64,000 nucleotides of DNA from Pseudozyma flocculosa PF-1 (taxonomy: Eukaryota; Basidiomycota; Ustilaginomycetes; Ustilaginales; Ustilaginaceae), in contig NW_006920890.1 in NCBI RefSeq assembly GCF_000417875.1, positions 525,611 through 589,610 on the forward strand. The letters are read 5' to 3'. Shown here piece after piece: positions 19,603 to 29,803 of this stretch; within the stretch, counting starts at the first letter, position 1; each line of letters begins with the position of its first letter. A program made the translations under genes and the position numbers. The notes under the pieces were generated by a model, which saw only the letters and a list, made by a program, of their open reading frames with translations, had not been told where the DNA came from and did not search any database.

Positions 19603-20292
19603 ATGAAGCCCATCGCCCTCTTTGCGAGCTTGCTCCTCCTCACCTGCCTCGGCATCGCCTCTGTGGCGTCGCTCCCCGACATCGACGTGCTGGACAAGGA
19701 CGTGATCGAGAAGATCTACCGCCTGCACTCCCTCTACACCGATGGCAACACCGATCCGAGGGTCATCGAGGAGAGCCTGCTGCGCGACATCCAGAGCGCG
19801 GGACAGTGGGCCCTGACGGGCTTCCACGTGTACGACAACAACTTTTCGCCGCGCCTCGGTCTGCCGCGCGACAGCTTTGCGACGCTGCCCGAGTGGCTGC
19901 GCTTCGAGCACGGACAAAAGTACCGCCCCAAGATCGAGGAGATCCTGCGCGACCGGCTGCAAGAGGTGAGAGAGCACGAGCGAGAGCTGGGCATCAAGAA
20001 CTCGGCCTTCCCCAAGCCTTTCATCCGCGAGCCCCGTGTGCCTCCCGTCTTCGTTGGACGCCATGCACGTAGTCGCAACTTTGACGGATTAGAAGGCACG
20101 AGCTTCGAGCGCGGTACGACGCCGATGCTGGACGACACCGCCACACCGGGCGAGGGACATTCCGACCAGGAGATGTCCTACGGTTCCCGGGAGGAGGTCG
20201 ATAGCGGCCCTCGCAGGGCAAGAACGAGACAAGACGATGCCATCCGCCGTGTGAGGCAGCGCTTGGATGTCGACGGCAGGCGCAGCATCTAG
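19603..20292 (+). CDS. S11, secreted helical protein of family C with long tail
   Basis: This encodes 229 residues. The ATG at 19603 starts a signal peptide (core LFASLLLLTCLGIASVAS). The family C core covers about residues 25-140: VIEKIYRLHSLYTDG, ESLLRDIQSAG, FATLPEWLRFEHGQKYRP and RDRLQEVREHEREL. A further 90 residues rich in Arg, Ser and Asp, without predicted structure, are absent from the other members except for the short tail of S10. The upstream in-frame extension is rejected because it lies in promoter-type sequence. The only cysteine is in the signal. Function is unknown. Confidence 0.84.
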   Translation: MKPIALFASLLLLTCLGIASVASLPDIDVLDKDVIEKIYRLHSLYTDGNTDPRVIEESLLRDIQSAGQWALTGFHVYDNNFSPRLGLPRDSFATLPEWLRFEHGQKYRPKIEEILRDRLQEVREHERELGIKNSAFPKPFIREPRVPPVFVGRHARSRNFDGLEGTSFERGTTPMLDDTATPGEGHSDQEMSYGSREEVDSGPRRARTRQDDAIRRVRQRLDVDGRRSI

Positions 20293-20920
20293 AGTGGATG
20301 CGGTGGCCAGCCGGTTCGAGGCTCATCAGCCTACCCTCGAGAAGTGGCGCGCCGGCGTCCACCTCGAGCGCCACTTCATATCTCTCGCCCCACTTAGCCT
20401 CATCCTGACCGGCGTACCGTTGGGCGTGTGCGGGGTAGGATGCGGCATGCGGGGATGGACAGCCCGGCGGCGGCGCCAAGCCGGGATTTACATCCCACCG
20501 CAGCCGAGCACCAAGCTCGACTAAAGCAGCGCAGCCGAGCTTTGTCTGGTGGCAATAAACGACGTCAAGCAGGGAGCCAGAAGGCGTCTGGGGCGCCTCC
20601 CCGCTGCCGTGGCTTCTATCTGTGATGCTAGCCTTCTCGATACTCGAAACAGCGAGCGGCAGCAGGCTGTCGCTGACCTCCCGCAGTGATCATCGTGACG
20701 GTGTACTGCGCGACAATCGAGGAGAGGCAGCACCCTGCCCATCGGTCGATGAAGGGTGCTACTACGGAGGAGCTGCCACCCCTCCGCGGCGAGCGGGCTA
20801 TAGTAGGTTTGATTTCGAGCGACCTCGGTAGCTTGCCGCGATGTACAAGTAGTCGCTCTCTCCGTCTTCCCCTTCTCGTCAAGCTCGCAATTGCCATCCC
20901 CTTCCATCATTCCTTCCACC
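20293..20920. other. S11-S12 intergenic region
   Basis: No supported gene. An AATAAA sequence near 20556 could serve S11 polyadenylation. A TATA-like CTATAGTA lies at 20798-20805, about 120 nt before S12. Confidence 0.45.
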
Positions 20921-21493
20921 ATGTCCACCATCCTGCGTCTCGCCTCGTTCCTCCTCTTGGCCTTGACGGCCCTTGGCAGCGTCAAGTGCGACACGACCGT
21001 AGCCCTGATCCCGACGCTGGGATGGGTGCGTTTCAAGGTCTCGTCGAGCAGCGCACAGCTGTGCATCCAAGGCTGGCCCTGGATGCTGGGAAGGGTGGGT
21101 AGCGTCGAGGTGCACAACATCCAGTGCACCGACTCGACGCAGCCGGGCACCTTTACCTGCGTCCCGCAGCCGCAACAGAGCTGCACCTCGATCGAGGGGT
21201 GCGTGCTGCCCGCCAAAGCGGCGCCAGAGGCGTGCTACACCTTGACCGTCCGCGATCCCGCCGTCTTCAAGGGCGTCAAGAGCATGTTTGCAACGCGGTC
21301 GCGCGACTTCGGCGCTTTGGGTGAGCCCCTCTCCCCTTCCTCGCATCCTCGACTCCGGTCCCGTGGTGAACACGTCGCGCTGACCTCTGCTGTGTGGTAA
21401 CCGTACGTATCGTCTACGCCCTGTGCAGTGCCGGGCGTCTCCGGGCAGCCAAACACGCTCCACCCCTTTGGCGTCTTCGCTCCCGACATGTGA
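20921..21493 (+). CDS. S12, six-cysteine secreted protein of family D (two exons)
   Basis: Exons are 20921-21320 and 21429-21493, giving 154 residues. The 108-nt intron has GTGAGC and CAG ends and lies in phase 1. The splice was chosen because the joined ending (FGVFAPDM) then aligns with that of S13 (LGGFKPTD). The signal peptide has core LASFLLLALTALGSVK. The mature part has six cysteines at residues 48, 69, 80, 88, 94 and 105 and the blocks TLGWVRFKV, QLCIQGWPW and EACYTLTVRDPAVFKG. This spacing is almost identical in S13. A disulfide-bonded apoplastic protein is inferred; I recognise no known fold from sequence. The first ATG at 20891 gives a longer N terminus and is possible but less signal-like. 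Confidence 0.82.
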
Positions 21494-22145
21494 TATCGCG
21501 CCTCGTTGCGTCCTGTCGTCGGAGCCGTTGTACCAGGTCGCCCCCCTGCTATCGGTCTCACTGCCCGAACGCCAGACCCACCTGGCGTCCGTCGAGTCCC
21601 GAAGCGACGCTGCCTATAACGTCAGGTAGTGCCACGCCTCAGAGCCCGTGCAATCACTCCTGTGATCCGCTGCTCAAGCAAATCGCCGATGGCCGAGCTC
21701 CTGCCTCCGCCTGTCGGCACCGGTGAGAGAGGTCAGGTAGCCTAGCCTGTGCCACACGTTGCCGAGAAGCAGAGCGGGTCGACGGCCGCCAAGGCAATGG
21801 CTGACGCAGGCGTGATGAGGGGCTGGCTCTCCAGGTAGCCACGGCGTAGCCAGGGCTTGGCCAGCCAACCGCGAGCGCCGTGCGCCCGCCCGATCGCGGT
21901 GAGAGAGAGGCGAGGGTGGGTCCGACCGTGACTGAGTAAGCCAGACCTGCCGCAGCACAGGCCAGGCCAGCCTGTGCGTGTGCCCTGGCTGCGCGCAGCT
22001 GTGCGAGGGTCGAGACAGCCTGGCCCGCGGACCTGCCAGACCGCCAGGCAGACGTCAGTCGCTGACCGTACCCTCTCTCGACTCCACCACCATCCCCGCA
22101 GTCTACTAGCTCAGCCTTGACCTCAACCAACGCATCTACGCCACC
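21494..22145. other. S12-S13 intergenic region
   Basis: No supported gene and no clear TATA box. I looked for a third degenerate family D copy between the two and did not find one. Confidence 0.45.
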
Positions 22146-22744
22146 ATGCGATTCGACCTCCGCCTCCCCATCTTCATCCTCCTCCTCACCCTGGGCGCGA
22201 CCCACGGCGTATACGCCCTCGGATCGGCGTACACGATCCCGGGCGTCGGCCGAGTCGAGTTCCGCGTCGGACCGGGTCGCGGACAGCTGTGTCTGCACGG
22301 CGTCGCAACCTGGTGGCTCTCGCGCCCCGACAGCGACGAGGAGCTCAACATCGCGTGCCGCGGTGCGCCGGGCAGCGTCGAGTGTCGACCCCACCCTCAG
22401 CGTTTCTGCTTCGCGCTCAACGATTGCGCCTTCCGCCGCAAGGCCTTCATCGAGCCCTGCTACACTGCCTTTTCCCGTGATCCCTCAGTCTTTGAGGGCA
22501 TCGAGAGGATGTTGGCCAACCCGCTCCGTGATATCGGCGTGCGAGGTGGGTCTCTCGAGTCGTCCCTGCGTGTCGAGGCGGAACAGGGTCGGACCTGCCA
22601 GACCGCTCGACTGACGTCGCCGCCGGGATGTTCGCCCCCCGCCTTCCTTTCCTGCCCCGACTCGAGCGCCTGCTAGTCCTCAAGCACGGCGAACAGCAGC
22701 AGGTCAACTTCTACTTCCTCGGCGGCTTCAAGCCGACCGACTGA
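22146..22744 (+). CDS. S13, six-cysteine secreted protein of family D (two exons)
   Basis: Exons are 22146-22545 and 22677-22744, giving 155 residues. The first exon is 400 nt long, exactly as in S12, and the 131-nt intron (GTGGGT...TAG) is in the same phase at the homologous codon. Unspliced, the frame runs into unrelated residues. The signal peptide has core LPIFILLLTLGATHGVYA. Cysteines lie at 49, 71, 80, 88, 94 and 105. Shared blocks with S12 are GRVEFRV, QLCLHG, EPCYTAFSRDPSVFEG and LRDIG. The two genes are a tandem duplicate that has diverged strongly between the cysteines. A disulfide-stabilised effector is inferred. Confidence 0.83.
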
Positions 22745-23231
22745 GACGCCTCGCCGATCCAAAGGCCGGCTGGCCTCAGCAACTTCGCTGCACCCTGAGA
22801 GGCCGAGTGTCGCGATCGACGCCCCCGGTCCGTGTAGCTCTCCGAGCGATGGTCGAGCCAGGTGCCGTCGCTCACGTCGAGTGACTCTGAAGCCAAGCCC
22901 CTCTTGCCACCCGGCCCCTATGCGCGGACGCGTTGCCGCGCCGTGTTGTACGCGCTAGTCAGCGACACAAATACAAGGCAACGCCCTGTCCAGCCACCGT
23001 CGACGTTCACGATAGCGCAGGCGGTGCACCCAGGAAGGGCCTACGTCGAGGAAGGAGCATCGATCGAACGAGCGCCGTGGTCGGATTGCATGCTGAATGG
23101 TCGGCTTCTCGCCGTGCAAAATAATGGATGCCTGGGTATGTGTTGATCCACCGCCTCGATCGTCGCCTCTCCTTTCGTTCAAAGTGACCGCTCATCGGCA
23201 GCTCAAGGGCAGGCTCAGCCAGGTTGGTGGG
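22745..23231. other. Convergent intergenic region S13/PIN gene
   Basis: The 3' ends of S13 and of the minus-strand PIN-domain gene face each other. Nothing else is recognised. Confidence 0.5.
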
Positions 23232-24632
23232 CTACCACCTTCTCCGCTCTCCGTTGGACCTCTTCCCGCCGGCACCGACCAGCGCCTCCCAGTCGATGTG
23301 CGGGTTGAGCAGCTGGCCCTTGTCGTCCTCGCCTTCCTTTTGCACCGGATCTGGCCGCCGCTGATGTGCTGCTGTGGGGTATGATGGCGGGCTGCGTCGC
23401 TTTGCCATGGGCGCGTGCATGCTGTCGCTGGTCGTGCGACCGTCCGGGCTCAGTCGAGGCGAGCGCTTGTTTGCGACGCTCACGGGCTGTACCGGAGACG
23501 GCGGTATCGGCGGCGGCGGTGTCGGGACCGTGACTGGGTCCGGCTCCTCGACGTGCATCTGCACCTCGTCGATCGGTTCAGGGACCGGTATCGCCGCTGT
23601 GACAACCTCGGGGTGGACGGCAGCGGCGGCAGCAGCGACCGCTGGCGGCATCGACGGAGCGCCGCCCATCTGGTAGACCCACTGGTCGACGAGTTCGGGC
23701 ACGCACTCCTTCCAGCCGCGCCTGCCGTTGCCGTCGTCTTGCTTGCCGTCCTGCCCGCGGCCGTGGACGAGGGCGTCGACAATGTCGCGGATCTGGAGCG
23801 ATTCGACCTCTTCGAGCTCTGCGGTGATGGCGGCGTCGCGGTCGTCGGTGACAAAGACGACGCCGCCGACGTCGTCGTCGAGGCGCTTGCAGAAGGCGAC
23901 AATCTCCTGGTCGTTTGTGCAGCGTCCCCTCGGCCTGGTGTGGTTGTGGTGCGAGTGGGTCTGGCCGTAGAGGGCGCGGTGGCTCTGGGGCAGCGGGAGG
24001 TGGTGGTCGTGCGCGAGGGGGATCTGGAGGTTCTTTTGGGCCTTGAGTGTGGTGAGGATCCAGCGGGATGCTTCGCGTGCGAGTGACGAGAGGCGGTGGG
24101 TGGTGCTGCGGCCGTGGGATCCCGGTGAGGGGAGGCGGGTCGTCTCGCGTGTCGACGTCTTTTGGGCGTCGAGCTCGGTGATGACGCGGTAGGGTATGAC
24201 GAGTGCGATGGGCGAGGGCGGCAGGGTGCCCGTGGGATCGAGGAGGGATGCGACGTTCTGCTCGATGATGTGGTCTGCGAGGGGTTGGAGGAGGTCGAGC
24301 GAGGAGAGGAGGACGTTTGTGTCGAGCACCCAGAGGCTCTTTGGGACGGCGTCGACGTTGCGCAGGCGTGCCAGGTCTTCCCTCCACGCTTCCTGGGCCT
24401 TGGGTGCGCCCGGAGGAGCAGCGTCGGCGGACGATGAGGCAGGCTGCAGTTCGAGGTCGATCATGTCGACCTCGTCGAGGGGCGGCTGGTGGGTCTGGGC
24501 GCGGGTCGAGTCGTGGTCGAGCATGAGCAAATCTCCGTCGCCGGTGCGCATGGATAAGCCGAGCGGGTTGGACGGGCCCGGTGTCGCGCCATTGCGGACC
24601 ATCTGGTCGAGCACGTCGGCGTAGCTGGGCAT
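23232..24632 (-). CDS. PIN-domain endoribonuclease, Swt1-like
   Basis: This encodes 466 residues. The PIN domain spans about 98-280: WVLDTNVLLSSLD (Asp104), an IPYRVITELDAQK helix (Glu153), a TNDQEIVAFCKRL block (Asp241) and VVFVTDDRDAA (Asp263/264). These supply the four acidic metal-binding positions of PIN nucleases. A His/Pro insertion separates the second and third motifs. In fungi this arrangement is that of Swt1, a nuclear endoribonuclease involved in mRNP quality control. The N-terminal 95 residues and the Pro/Val-rich C-terminal 160 look disordered. There is no signal peptide. It is an ordinary cellular gene lying inside the secreted-protein cluster. Swt1 assignment is from motif order only; other PIN_4 proteins are possible. 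Confidence 0.8.
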   Translation of the reverse strand: MPSYADVLDQMVRNGATPGPSNPLGLSMRTGDGDLLMLDHDSTRAQTHQPPLDEVDMIDLELQPASSSADAAPPGAPKAQEAWREDLARLRNVDAVPKSLWVLDTNVLLSSLDLLQPLADHIIEQNVASLLDPTGTLPPSPIALVIPYRVITELDAQKTSTRETTRLPSPGSHGRSTTHRLSSLAREASRWILTTLKAQKNLQIPLAHDHHLPLPQSHRALYGQTHSHHNHTRPRGRCTNDQEIVAFCKRLDDDVGGVVFVTDDRDAAITAELEEVESLQIRDIVDALVHGRGQDGKQDDGNGRRGWKECVPELVDQWVYQMGGAPSMPPAVAAAAAAVHPEVVTAAIPVPEPIDEVQMHVEEPDPVTVPTPPPPIPPSPVQPVSVANKRSPRLSPDGRTTSDSMHAPMAKRRSPPSYPTAAHQRRPDPVQKEGEDDKGQLLNPHIDWEALVGAGGKRSNGERRRW

Positions 24633-25701
24633 GTTGGGCGAGGCGGGACGGCGGTGGGTGGTGGTGGTCGTCAGGAGAAGCGAGGTGAGGCGAGGTGAGG
24701 CGAGGTGAGGGCCAGGTTGGCAGCAGAGACGGGGGATGAGATCAGGTCATGGTTGCATAGGTGCGAGACAGGGGTATGTTCGGGGCGCGGGGTGGGACGC
24801 CTTGAACCGAAGAGAAGAATGGCAGTGGTGGTGGCGGTGGTGGTGGGTGGGAGAGAAATCAGGATGGCCGACTGGGGACAAAGGGAGGCGAAGAAGGACA
24901 CAGAAGAGGTCCGTGTGCGCCTGTCGTCCAACCAGGTCCAACCAGCAGGTCCAACCCTGCCCACTGCCCACCCCTCCACTCTCCAATGGCCGCCCAGTCG
25001 CTCGGCCGAAAGACGCAGCGCTCTCAGCCCCGACGACAAACGCCGCCATGTTGGACAGCAGCCAAAAGGCCGCCCGCCAGCCAGCCAGCCAGCCACCAGC
25101 GAGACGGCCGCCCTTCTCTCAACGGCCCACCACGTACTTCATATCCACCCTCTGATTCGTGTCCGACGCTTGCATGCCCATCGGCAGCCACCACCGCATC
25201 CCTCTTGGCCACCCACAACTCTCTTGCAACCCTTGCCCCGCCCTCCTGCCGTGCCAAGCAATACAGATATGAATGAGCACCACTGCGCCCCGCACCCGCC
25301 CCGAGGCAGTGCGCTCACCTCGAAGCCGTACCCTATGACAAAGGCCGCTCCTCATCGCGCCCAAGCACGGTCAGTCACGAGTAAGCCCTCGGCTTCCAGC
25401 TGGCTAGGCTTCCCTCTTCACCAACATCGTCTTTCCAGGCTCCCCTCGAGGAAGCCTTGGCCGCCGTAGCCTCTCTCTCTCCTTGATCGACAGCGTACGC
25501 CGCACAGGCGACCCTGCCTTTGCCCAGCAACGACGCCAGCGGTGGGCCAGGGTAGAGATAAAAGGGACCCGGGATCAACGCCTTGCCCCCCCTCTCTTCA
25601 CACCATCCTCACTCACATCCCTTCTCCCGTCTGACAGCGTCCAGCCTCTCCAACGAAGCAAACCCCTCCTCGCTCCTCCTATCCCCCTCGAACAAGCAGC
25701 C
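24633..25701. other. Divergent region PIN gene/S14
   Basis: No gene is supported in about 1.07 kb. Three copies of a 10-nt repeat (CGAGGTGAGG) lie at 24681-24710, close to the PIN gene start. A CCAG-type short repeat is near 25075-25095. A TATA box for S14 is at 25557-25565. Confidence 0.5.
25557..25565 (+). promoter_or_regulatory. TATA box of S14
   Basis: GATAAAAGG lies about 140 nt upstream of the S14 ATG; a near-identical site occurs at a similar distance before S15. Confidence 0.55.
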
Positions 25702-26058
25702 ATGGTCTCCCACAAGCGCATCCTCATCGCCCTCGTCGCCCTCTTCGCCCTGTCCACCGCAAGCGTCTCGGCTGCCCCCGACGAGTTCTTCCAGCAGTCC
25801 GTCACTGGCATCGTGCGCAACATCGACCGCATGTACGACGAGCTCGCAGAGGCCACCGGAAGGCGTGCAGACGACCTCCTCCGCCAGGACCTGAGCCGCC
25901 TCCCCGGAGCCGCCGACAAGCTCGACAGCTTCCACGACCAGGTCCCGTCCTACTCCAGGGCCCAGGCATTCAAGCACTGGCTCAACACCAGGGCGGGAAG
26001 AGAGTACTACGACCAGGTCCAGAGCCTCGTCATGGAGCACAAGAGGCGCTACTGGTAG
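25702..26058 (+). CDS. S14, small secreted helical protein of family C
   Basis: This encodes 118 residues. The ATG at 25702 opens a textbook signal peptide (core ILIALVALFALSTASVSA, then AP). The mature 94 residues read as four helices: GIVRNIDRMYDELAEATG, DDLLRQDLSRLPG, AQAFKHWLNTRAG and YDQVQSLVMEHKRRYW. S15 is the nearest paralogue (shared blocks (I/V)RNI, MY, T/EG and AF..W). No cysteine is present. The leader is C/T-rich with few purines, as in strongly expressed fungal genes. Function is unknown; a small secreted effector is inferred. Confidence 0.86.
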   Translation: MVSHKRILIALVALFALSTASVSAAPDEFFQQSVTGIVRNIDRMYDELAEATGRRADDLLRQDLSRLPGAADKLDSFHDQVPSYSRAQAFKHWLNTRAGREYYDQVQSLVMEHKRRYW

Positions 26059-27798
26059 AGCCGAGCCTGCCAGGCTCGCGGGCATACAGCGACCAAGCCG
26101 CCGCCTCGCCAACGTCCACGCACAGTGGAGCCCTGGGCCGTTGACGCACATCGAACAGGTCCCGAACAGCCTGGCCGCACTTTGGTACCGAGCATTGTCG
26201 CTGCGAGCGCAAGTGCAAGAGCACCACCGTGGATTTTGAAACGAAAGTCTGGGCGGAGAGACTCGGCCGCAGCCCTTCAGCGCCTCCTCAATCGCCATCG
26301 CGCACCCTGCCACACCCTCGCCTCAACCTCACCCCTTTCCTAGAGTCTTGCTGCTTTCCATCCATTCCCTCACCCAACATCGCTCTAAATTTCGCTCCCC
26401 TCGCTCCCAAATTCCTAATCTAGCCTCTGCCTCTATCCTACACTGTTCAACTACGCTACTACGCTACACTCTACCGTCGACCACATGTCAGCCCCCGCTC
26501 TAAACCTTATCGCTTTTCCGACTTCAAAGTGCCTGCAGATCGAGACGATTCCGAGTCGAAGCAGCCGGATGAGGTGGCGGGGTCTACCCGTGGTCGTGCT
26601 TCTCCGCTCGAGAGGACCGCACTGTCGCTTCTGACCCCGTGGCTTTCCCGGAAGCACCGTCAGATGAGCATCGGACCAAGCATGCGCGCTCAGAAGGTCG
26701 CAGGTAGCAGCTCGCTCCTCAACGACGGCCAGGAGGTGCGCCATGCGAGCCGAGCCTGACAAAAGGGAACACCAGCGGTCGGTCCGGGTCCGTCTCACCG
26801 CGTGCACGATCTGCTGCCAGATGCAAACGCCACGTTGCTCGTCCAAAACCAAGCTCGGACCCCAATCTCGACCGTGCCCGGCTGACTGTGCGTCCGTGAA
26901 CATCGACCCGAGCGTGATGAAACGAGGCCTCGGCGACGGGCGTAACGGCTTCATCTCGCAAATGAACAGGTCTCGTGGCTGCCCACAGACACAGACGTGG
27001 AGCGATTAGAGAGGGGCGGAGAGTCGTGATTTTATTGACGTGGGTGGCCAACAACGAAGTACGGAGGATGCATCCGGCCTTTGCCCGCCCGAAAGAGGGC
27101 CTCGAGGGGGCTCGACGTGACACGGCCTCACTCCCCTTCTCCCACCGACACCCATCCAATGGTGGAACATGTTGCGGGCTATGAACGACAGAGCTGTGGG
27201 CCAGTCCAGCCCCGACCTGCGCCGCACCCACCACGGACAGCGGTACCGTCCCCGCTCGTTTGTCGAGATCCAGCAATCAGGAAGCTCGGGAACAACTTCC
27301 TTGTTACTCAGCCCCCATTTCCTGCCTCAAAGCACGCTCGCCGCCTCGATATGGCCACACCGCGCCACACTCCATCTGGACCCGCCCGGACCTCGACATC
27401 CGATCTCATCCGGTCGACGTCAGGAGAGGAGAGACGCCCCGAAACAACCCCTATCCCGCCAATGCTATCAACTCATCGCAGACCACACCCCGTCGGGCTC
27501 GTCGCCGAGGGGGAACGCGCCCCATCCTCTTGCTCCAAGCTCGCTCAGAGTGACGATTCCAGAGCGCAGCGAGGGCGCGCGTGGGGCCGTCGTCAGTCCC
27601 ATGGCACCAAGCAGAAGGTTCAGCACCATCGCGTAGCGAGCGTCGATAGGCATAAAAGGAGGAGGCAACGACGCATCCCCTCTCCCTCCTCTTCAGCACA
27701 TCCACCACGCAACCTCACACAAAAGCCCCTTCTTGCTCTCTCCCCTAAACTCGCTCAACCCGCTCATACACCGCCCGTAACCCATCAAGCGATCGAAA
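26059..27798. other. S14-S15 intergenic region
   Basis: About 1.7 kb with no gene I can support. Several frames of 60-190 codons cross it but none has a signal peptide, a domain or similarity to the cluster families. A degraded gene copy cannot be excluded by eye. A TATA box for S15 is at 27651-27659. Confidence 0.45.
27651..27659 (+). promoter_or_regulatory. TATA box of S15
   Basis: CATAAAAGG lies about 145 nt before the S15 ATG, matching the S14 promoter in sequence and spacing. Confidence 0.55.
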
Positions 27799-28194
27799 AT
27801 GGTCTCGTTCAAGAACCTCGTCACCGTCGGCCTCGTCGTCCTCGGCGCCCTCGTCAGCCCGGGAGTCTCAGCCGCTGGCCTCGGCCCGTTCCAGGGCACG
27901 GTCGAGGGAACCATCCGCAACATTGGCGAGATGTACCGCGGCTACGCCGACCTTACGGGCGATTCCGACAACATCGCACGCCTGGTCATGAACGACGTCG
28001 AGACGCTTCCCCGAAAGGCGCGCAGCAGCTTCCAGAAGTTCTACCAGTCCCACCCGGAGCTCTCGACCGTCGATGCGTTCCAGGAGTGGGTCAACGCGGA
28101 CAAGCAGCGCAAGTTTGACAGCCAGTTTGCGGCCATTGTCGCGGCTCGCAAAGAGGTCTACGATGCTTGGAGGCGCTCCAACGGCCGCAAGTAG
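27799..28194 (+). CDS. S15, small secreted helical protein of family C
   Basis: This encodes 131 residues starting at the ATG at 27799. The signal peptide has core LVTVGLVVLGALVSPGVSA. The mature part carries GTIRNIGEMYRGYADLTG, a VMNDVETLP helix, FQKFYQSHPE and VDAFQEWVNADKQRKF, ending in a basic tail. It is paralogous to S14 over the whole length, with the tail about 12 residues longer. No cysteine is present. Together with S14 and S16 it forms a same-strand run, suggesting local tandem duplication. Function is unknown. Confidence 0.86.
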   Translation: MVSFKNLVTVGLVVLGALVSPGVSAAGLGPFQGTVEGTIRNIGEMYRGYADLTGDSDNIARLVMNDVETLPRKARSSFQKFYQSHPELSTVDAFQEWVNADKQRKFDSQFAAIVAARKEVYDAWRRSNGRK

Positions 28195-29150
28195 GCGACG
28201 CGTGTCCCTCAGCGCCTCGCCTGGCTCGGTCCCTCAGGCTCGGAAGCAACAGCCGACCCGGGTTTCGTGCAGGATAGACGAGCCGTCAGCGCCATGGCGC
28301 GGCTAGCTCTCGCAGCGCTGTGTCTGCCGCCAACTTGTCGGTCCATGCGTCCACGTTCCTGTATCACACGCTCGTGCGTGTCGCCAACTCCCTCTCCCTT
28401 CCCTCATATTCCTCCTCTCCACTTCGTCCTCTCTCCCAATCTCTCCTTTCCTCCACTCATCCCTGGCTTTCGACGCCAAGATAGCCAGGCCCTTTGAGGG
28501 CGTTGCACCACCCTCTCCCTCCGACGTCTTGTCCGCAATCCGAAGATTCCGGTCGCGCCGTGTCGTCTCGAGAGCTGTAGCAATGCTGCGAGATTCTCCC
28601 TCTGCGTATGCTTTCCCTGTGTTCAGCGGTCTGAGCCAATTTCCCTTTGCCTTGGGCTGCTGTTCTCCGTTGCCGAGCTGACACTAAGCTCGGCTCCTTG
28701 CGAGGACTCGCCCATTCAAGGCCAGATCAAGCGTCCCCTGCCGTGATGGCGGAGTGAAGGAAGCATCGGGGTCATAGCGTTAAGGATATCAAAGCGTCGA
28801 AGCCGCCTGATCTGGATCAAGCTTCGGATGCGAACGCAGCGCCACCCGACATCCGATGAGATAGACCGCGGCTCTCTCGGTCGTGCTTTCCCTCATTGCC
28901 CCACACGATCGGTTCTTGTTTCAGCCCCATGGTGTCGGCGGACCCCACCTCATTAGCAGCGTCACCGACAGCACTCGACAACCCCCGAAATCCATGCGTT
29001 GCGGTCGCCGCGGAAGAAATAAAAAGCGCAGGCTAGCTCGCTGACCGTCTTCCTCACGTCGTCGTACCGCTCTCTACCGCCGAATTGCGCTCCTCCTTCA
29101 ACGCGCTCCCCCTCCTGCCAAGCAAGCACGACCATCTGGCCTCGATCACG
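28195..29150. other. S15-S16 intergenic region
   Basis: About 950 nt with no supported gene. A TATA-like site at 29017-29026 precedes S16. Confidence 0.5.
29017..29026 (+). promoter_or_regulatory. TATA-like element of S16
   Basis: AAATAAAAAG lies about 130 nt before the S16 ATG. Confidence 0.5.
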
Positions 29151-29603
29151 ATGCTCATCCCATCTCGGCTCGCCACCCTCACCCTCCTCGCCGTCCTCGG
29201 CGCAGGTGCCGTGACCGCCGTTCCCTTCGACTTCTCAAAGGAGACGCTCGTCAAGGCGATCCTCAACAACAAGCTCGACGAGTTCTACGAGATGTACGCC
29301 CATCGATTCGGCCGGGAAGCGCGCGAACTGCCCAACGTCGATGCCCAGTTCCTCCCCGCCGAGGGCACCGAGCGGTTCGAGGTGATGCGAGACGCCCTGC
29401 CGCACTGGTACCCGACCCACGTCGCTTTCGGCCGCTGGCTCAACTCGCCCGAAGGCTGGCAGTACCGCGACCATCTTCGCCACACGATCGGGCTGCGCGT
29501 CGAAGAGATGTGGCCTGGCGTCTTCGACCGCGATGCTGCCCAGACTGCTTCGCAGGCAAGCACTAGCCGAGGCAGGAAACGACCTGCTTCCTCCAGGCAG
29601 TAG
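29151..29603 (+). CDS. S16, small secreted protein of family C
   Basis: This encodes 150 residues. The ATG at 29151 opens the signal peptide (core LATLTLLAVLGAGAVTA). The mature part has KLDEFYEMYAHRFGR, a VDAQFLP segment, PHWYPTHVAFGRWLNSPEGW and a DHLRHTIGLRVEEMW helix, matching the order of S14 and S15. A short Ser/Arg/Lys-rich tail (SRGRKRP) ends the protein. No cysteine is present. It is convergent with S17, 200 nt away. Function is unknown; the upstream in-frame extension of 22 residues is rejected because it would hide the signal. Confidence 0.84.
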   Translation: MLIPSRLATLTLLAVLGAGAVTAVPFDFSKETLVKAILNNKLDEFYEMYAHRFGREARELPNVDAQFLPAEGTERFEVMRDALPHWYPTHVAFGRWLNSPEGWQYRDHLRHTIGLRVEEMWPGVFDRDAAQTASQASTSRGRKRPASSRQ

Positions 29604-29803
29604 GATGGAGCGAAGCCTCTCGCGCACAGAGGGACGGATGGAGCGGGTGGACACTAGAGGTTCATTCAGGGCAACAAAGGCAAGGTGAAAGTGTAGATGA
29701 AGAGGAGCGGGAGGTGGCCAGGCCATGCAGGGGTTCGTAGCAGTGGATGTGGTAGCTCGCCGTGGCGACTGTTGCACGTTCGAGACCTGTACCTTGGGCG
29801 CTC

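Noticed and set aside
26059..27798. A hidden gene in the 1.7-kb S14-S15 spacer
   Set aside because: No frame shows a signal peptide, domain or similarity to the cluster families.
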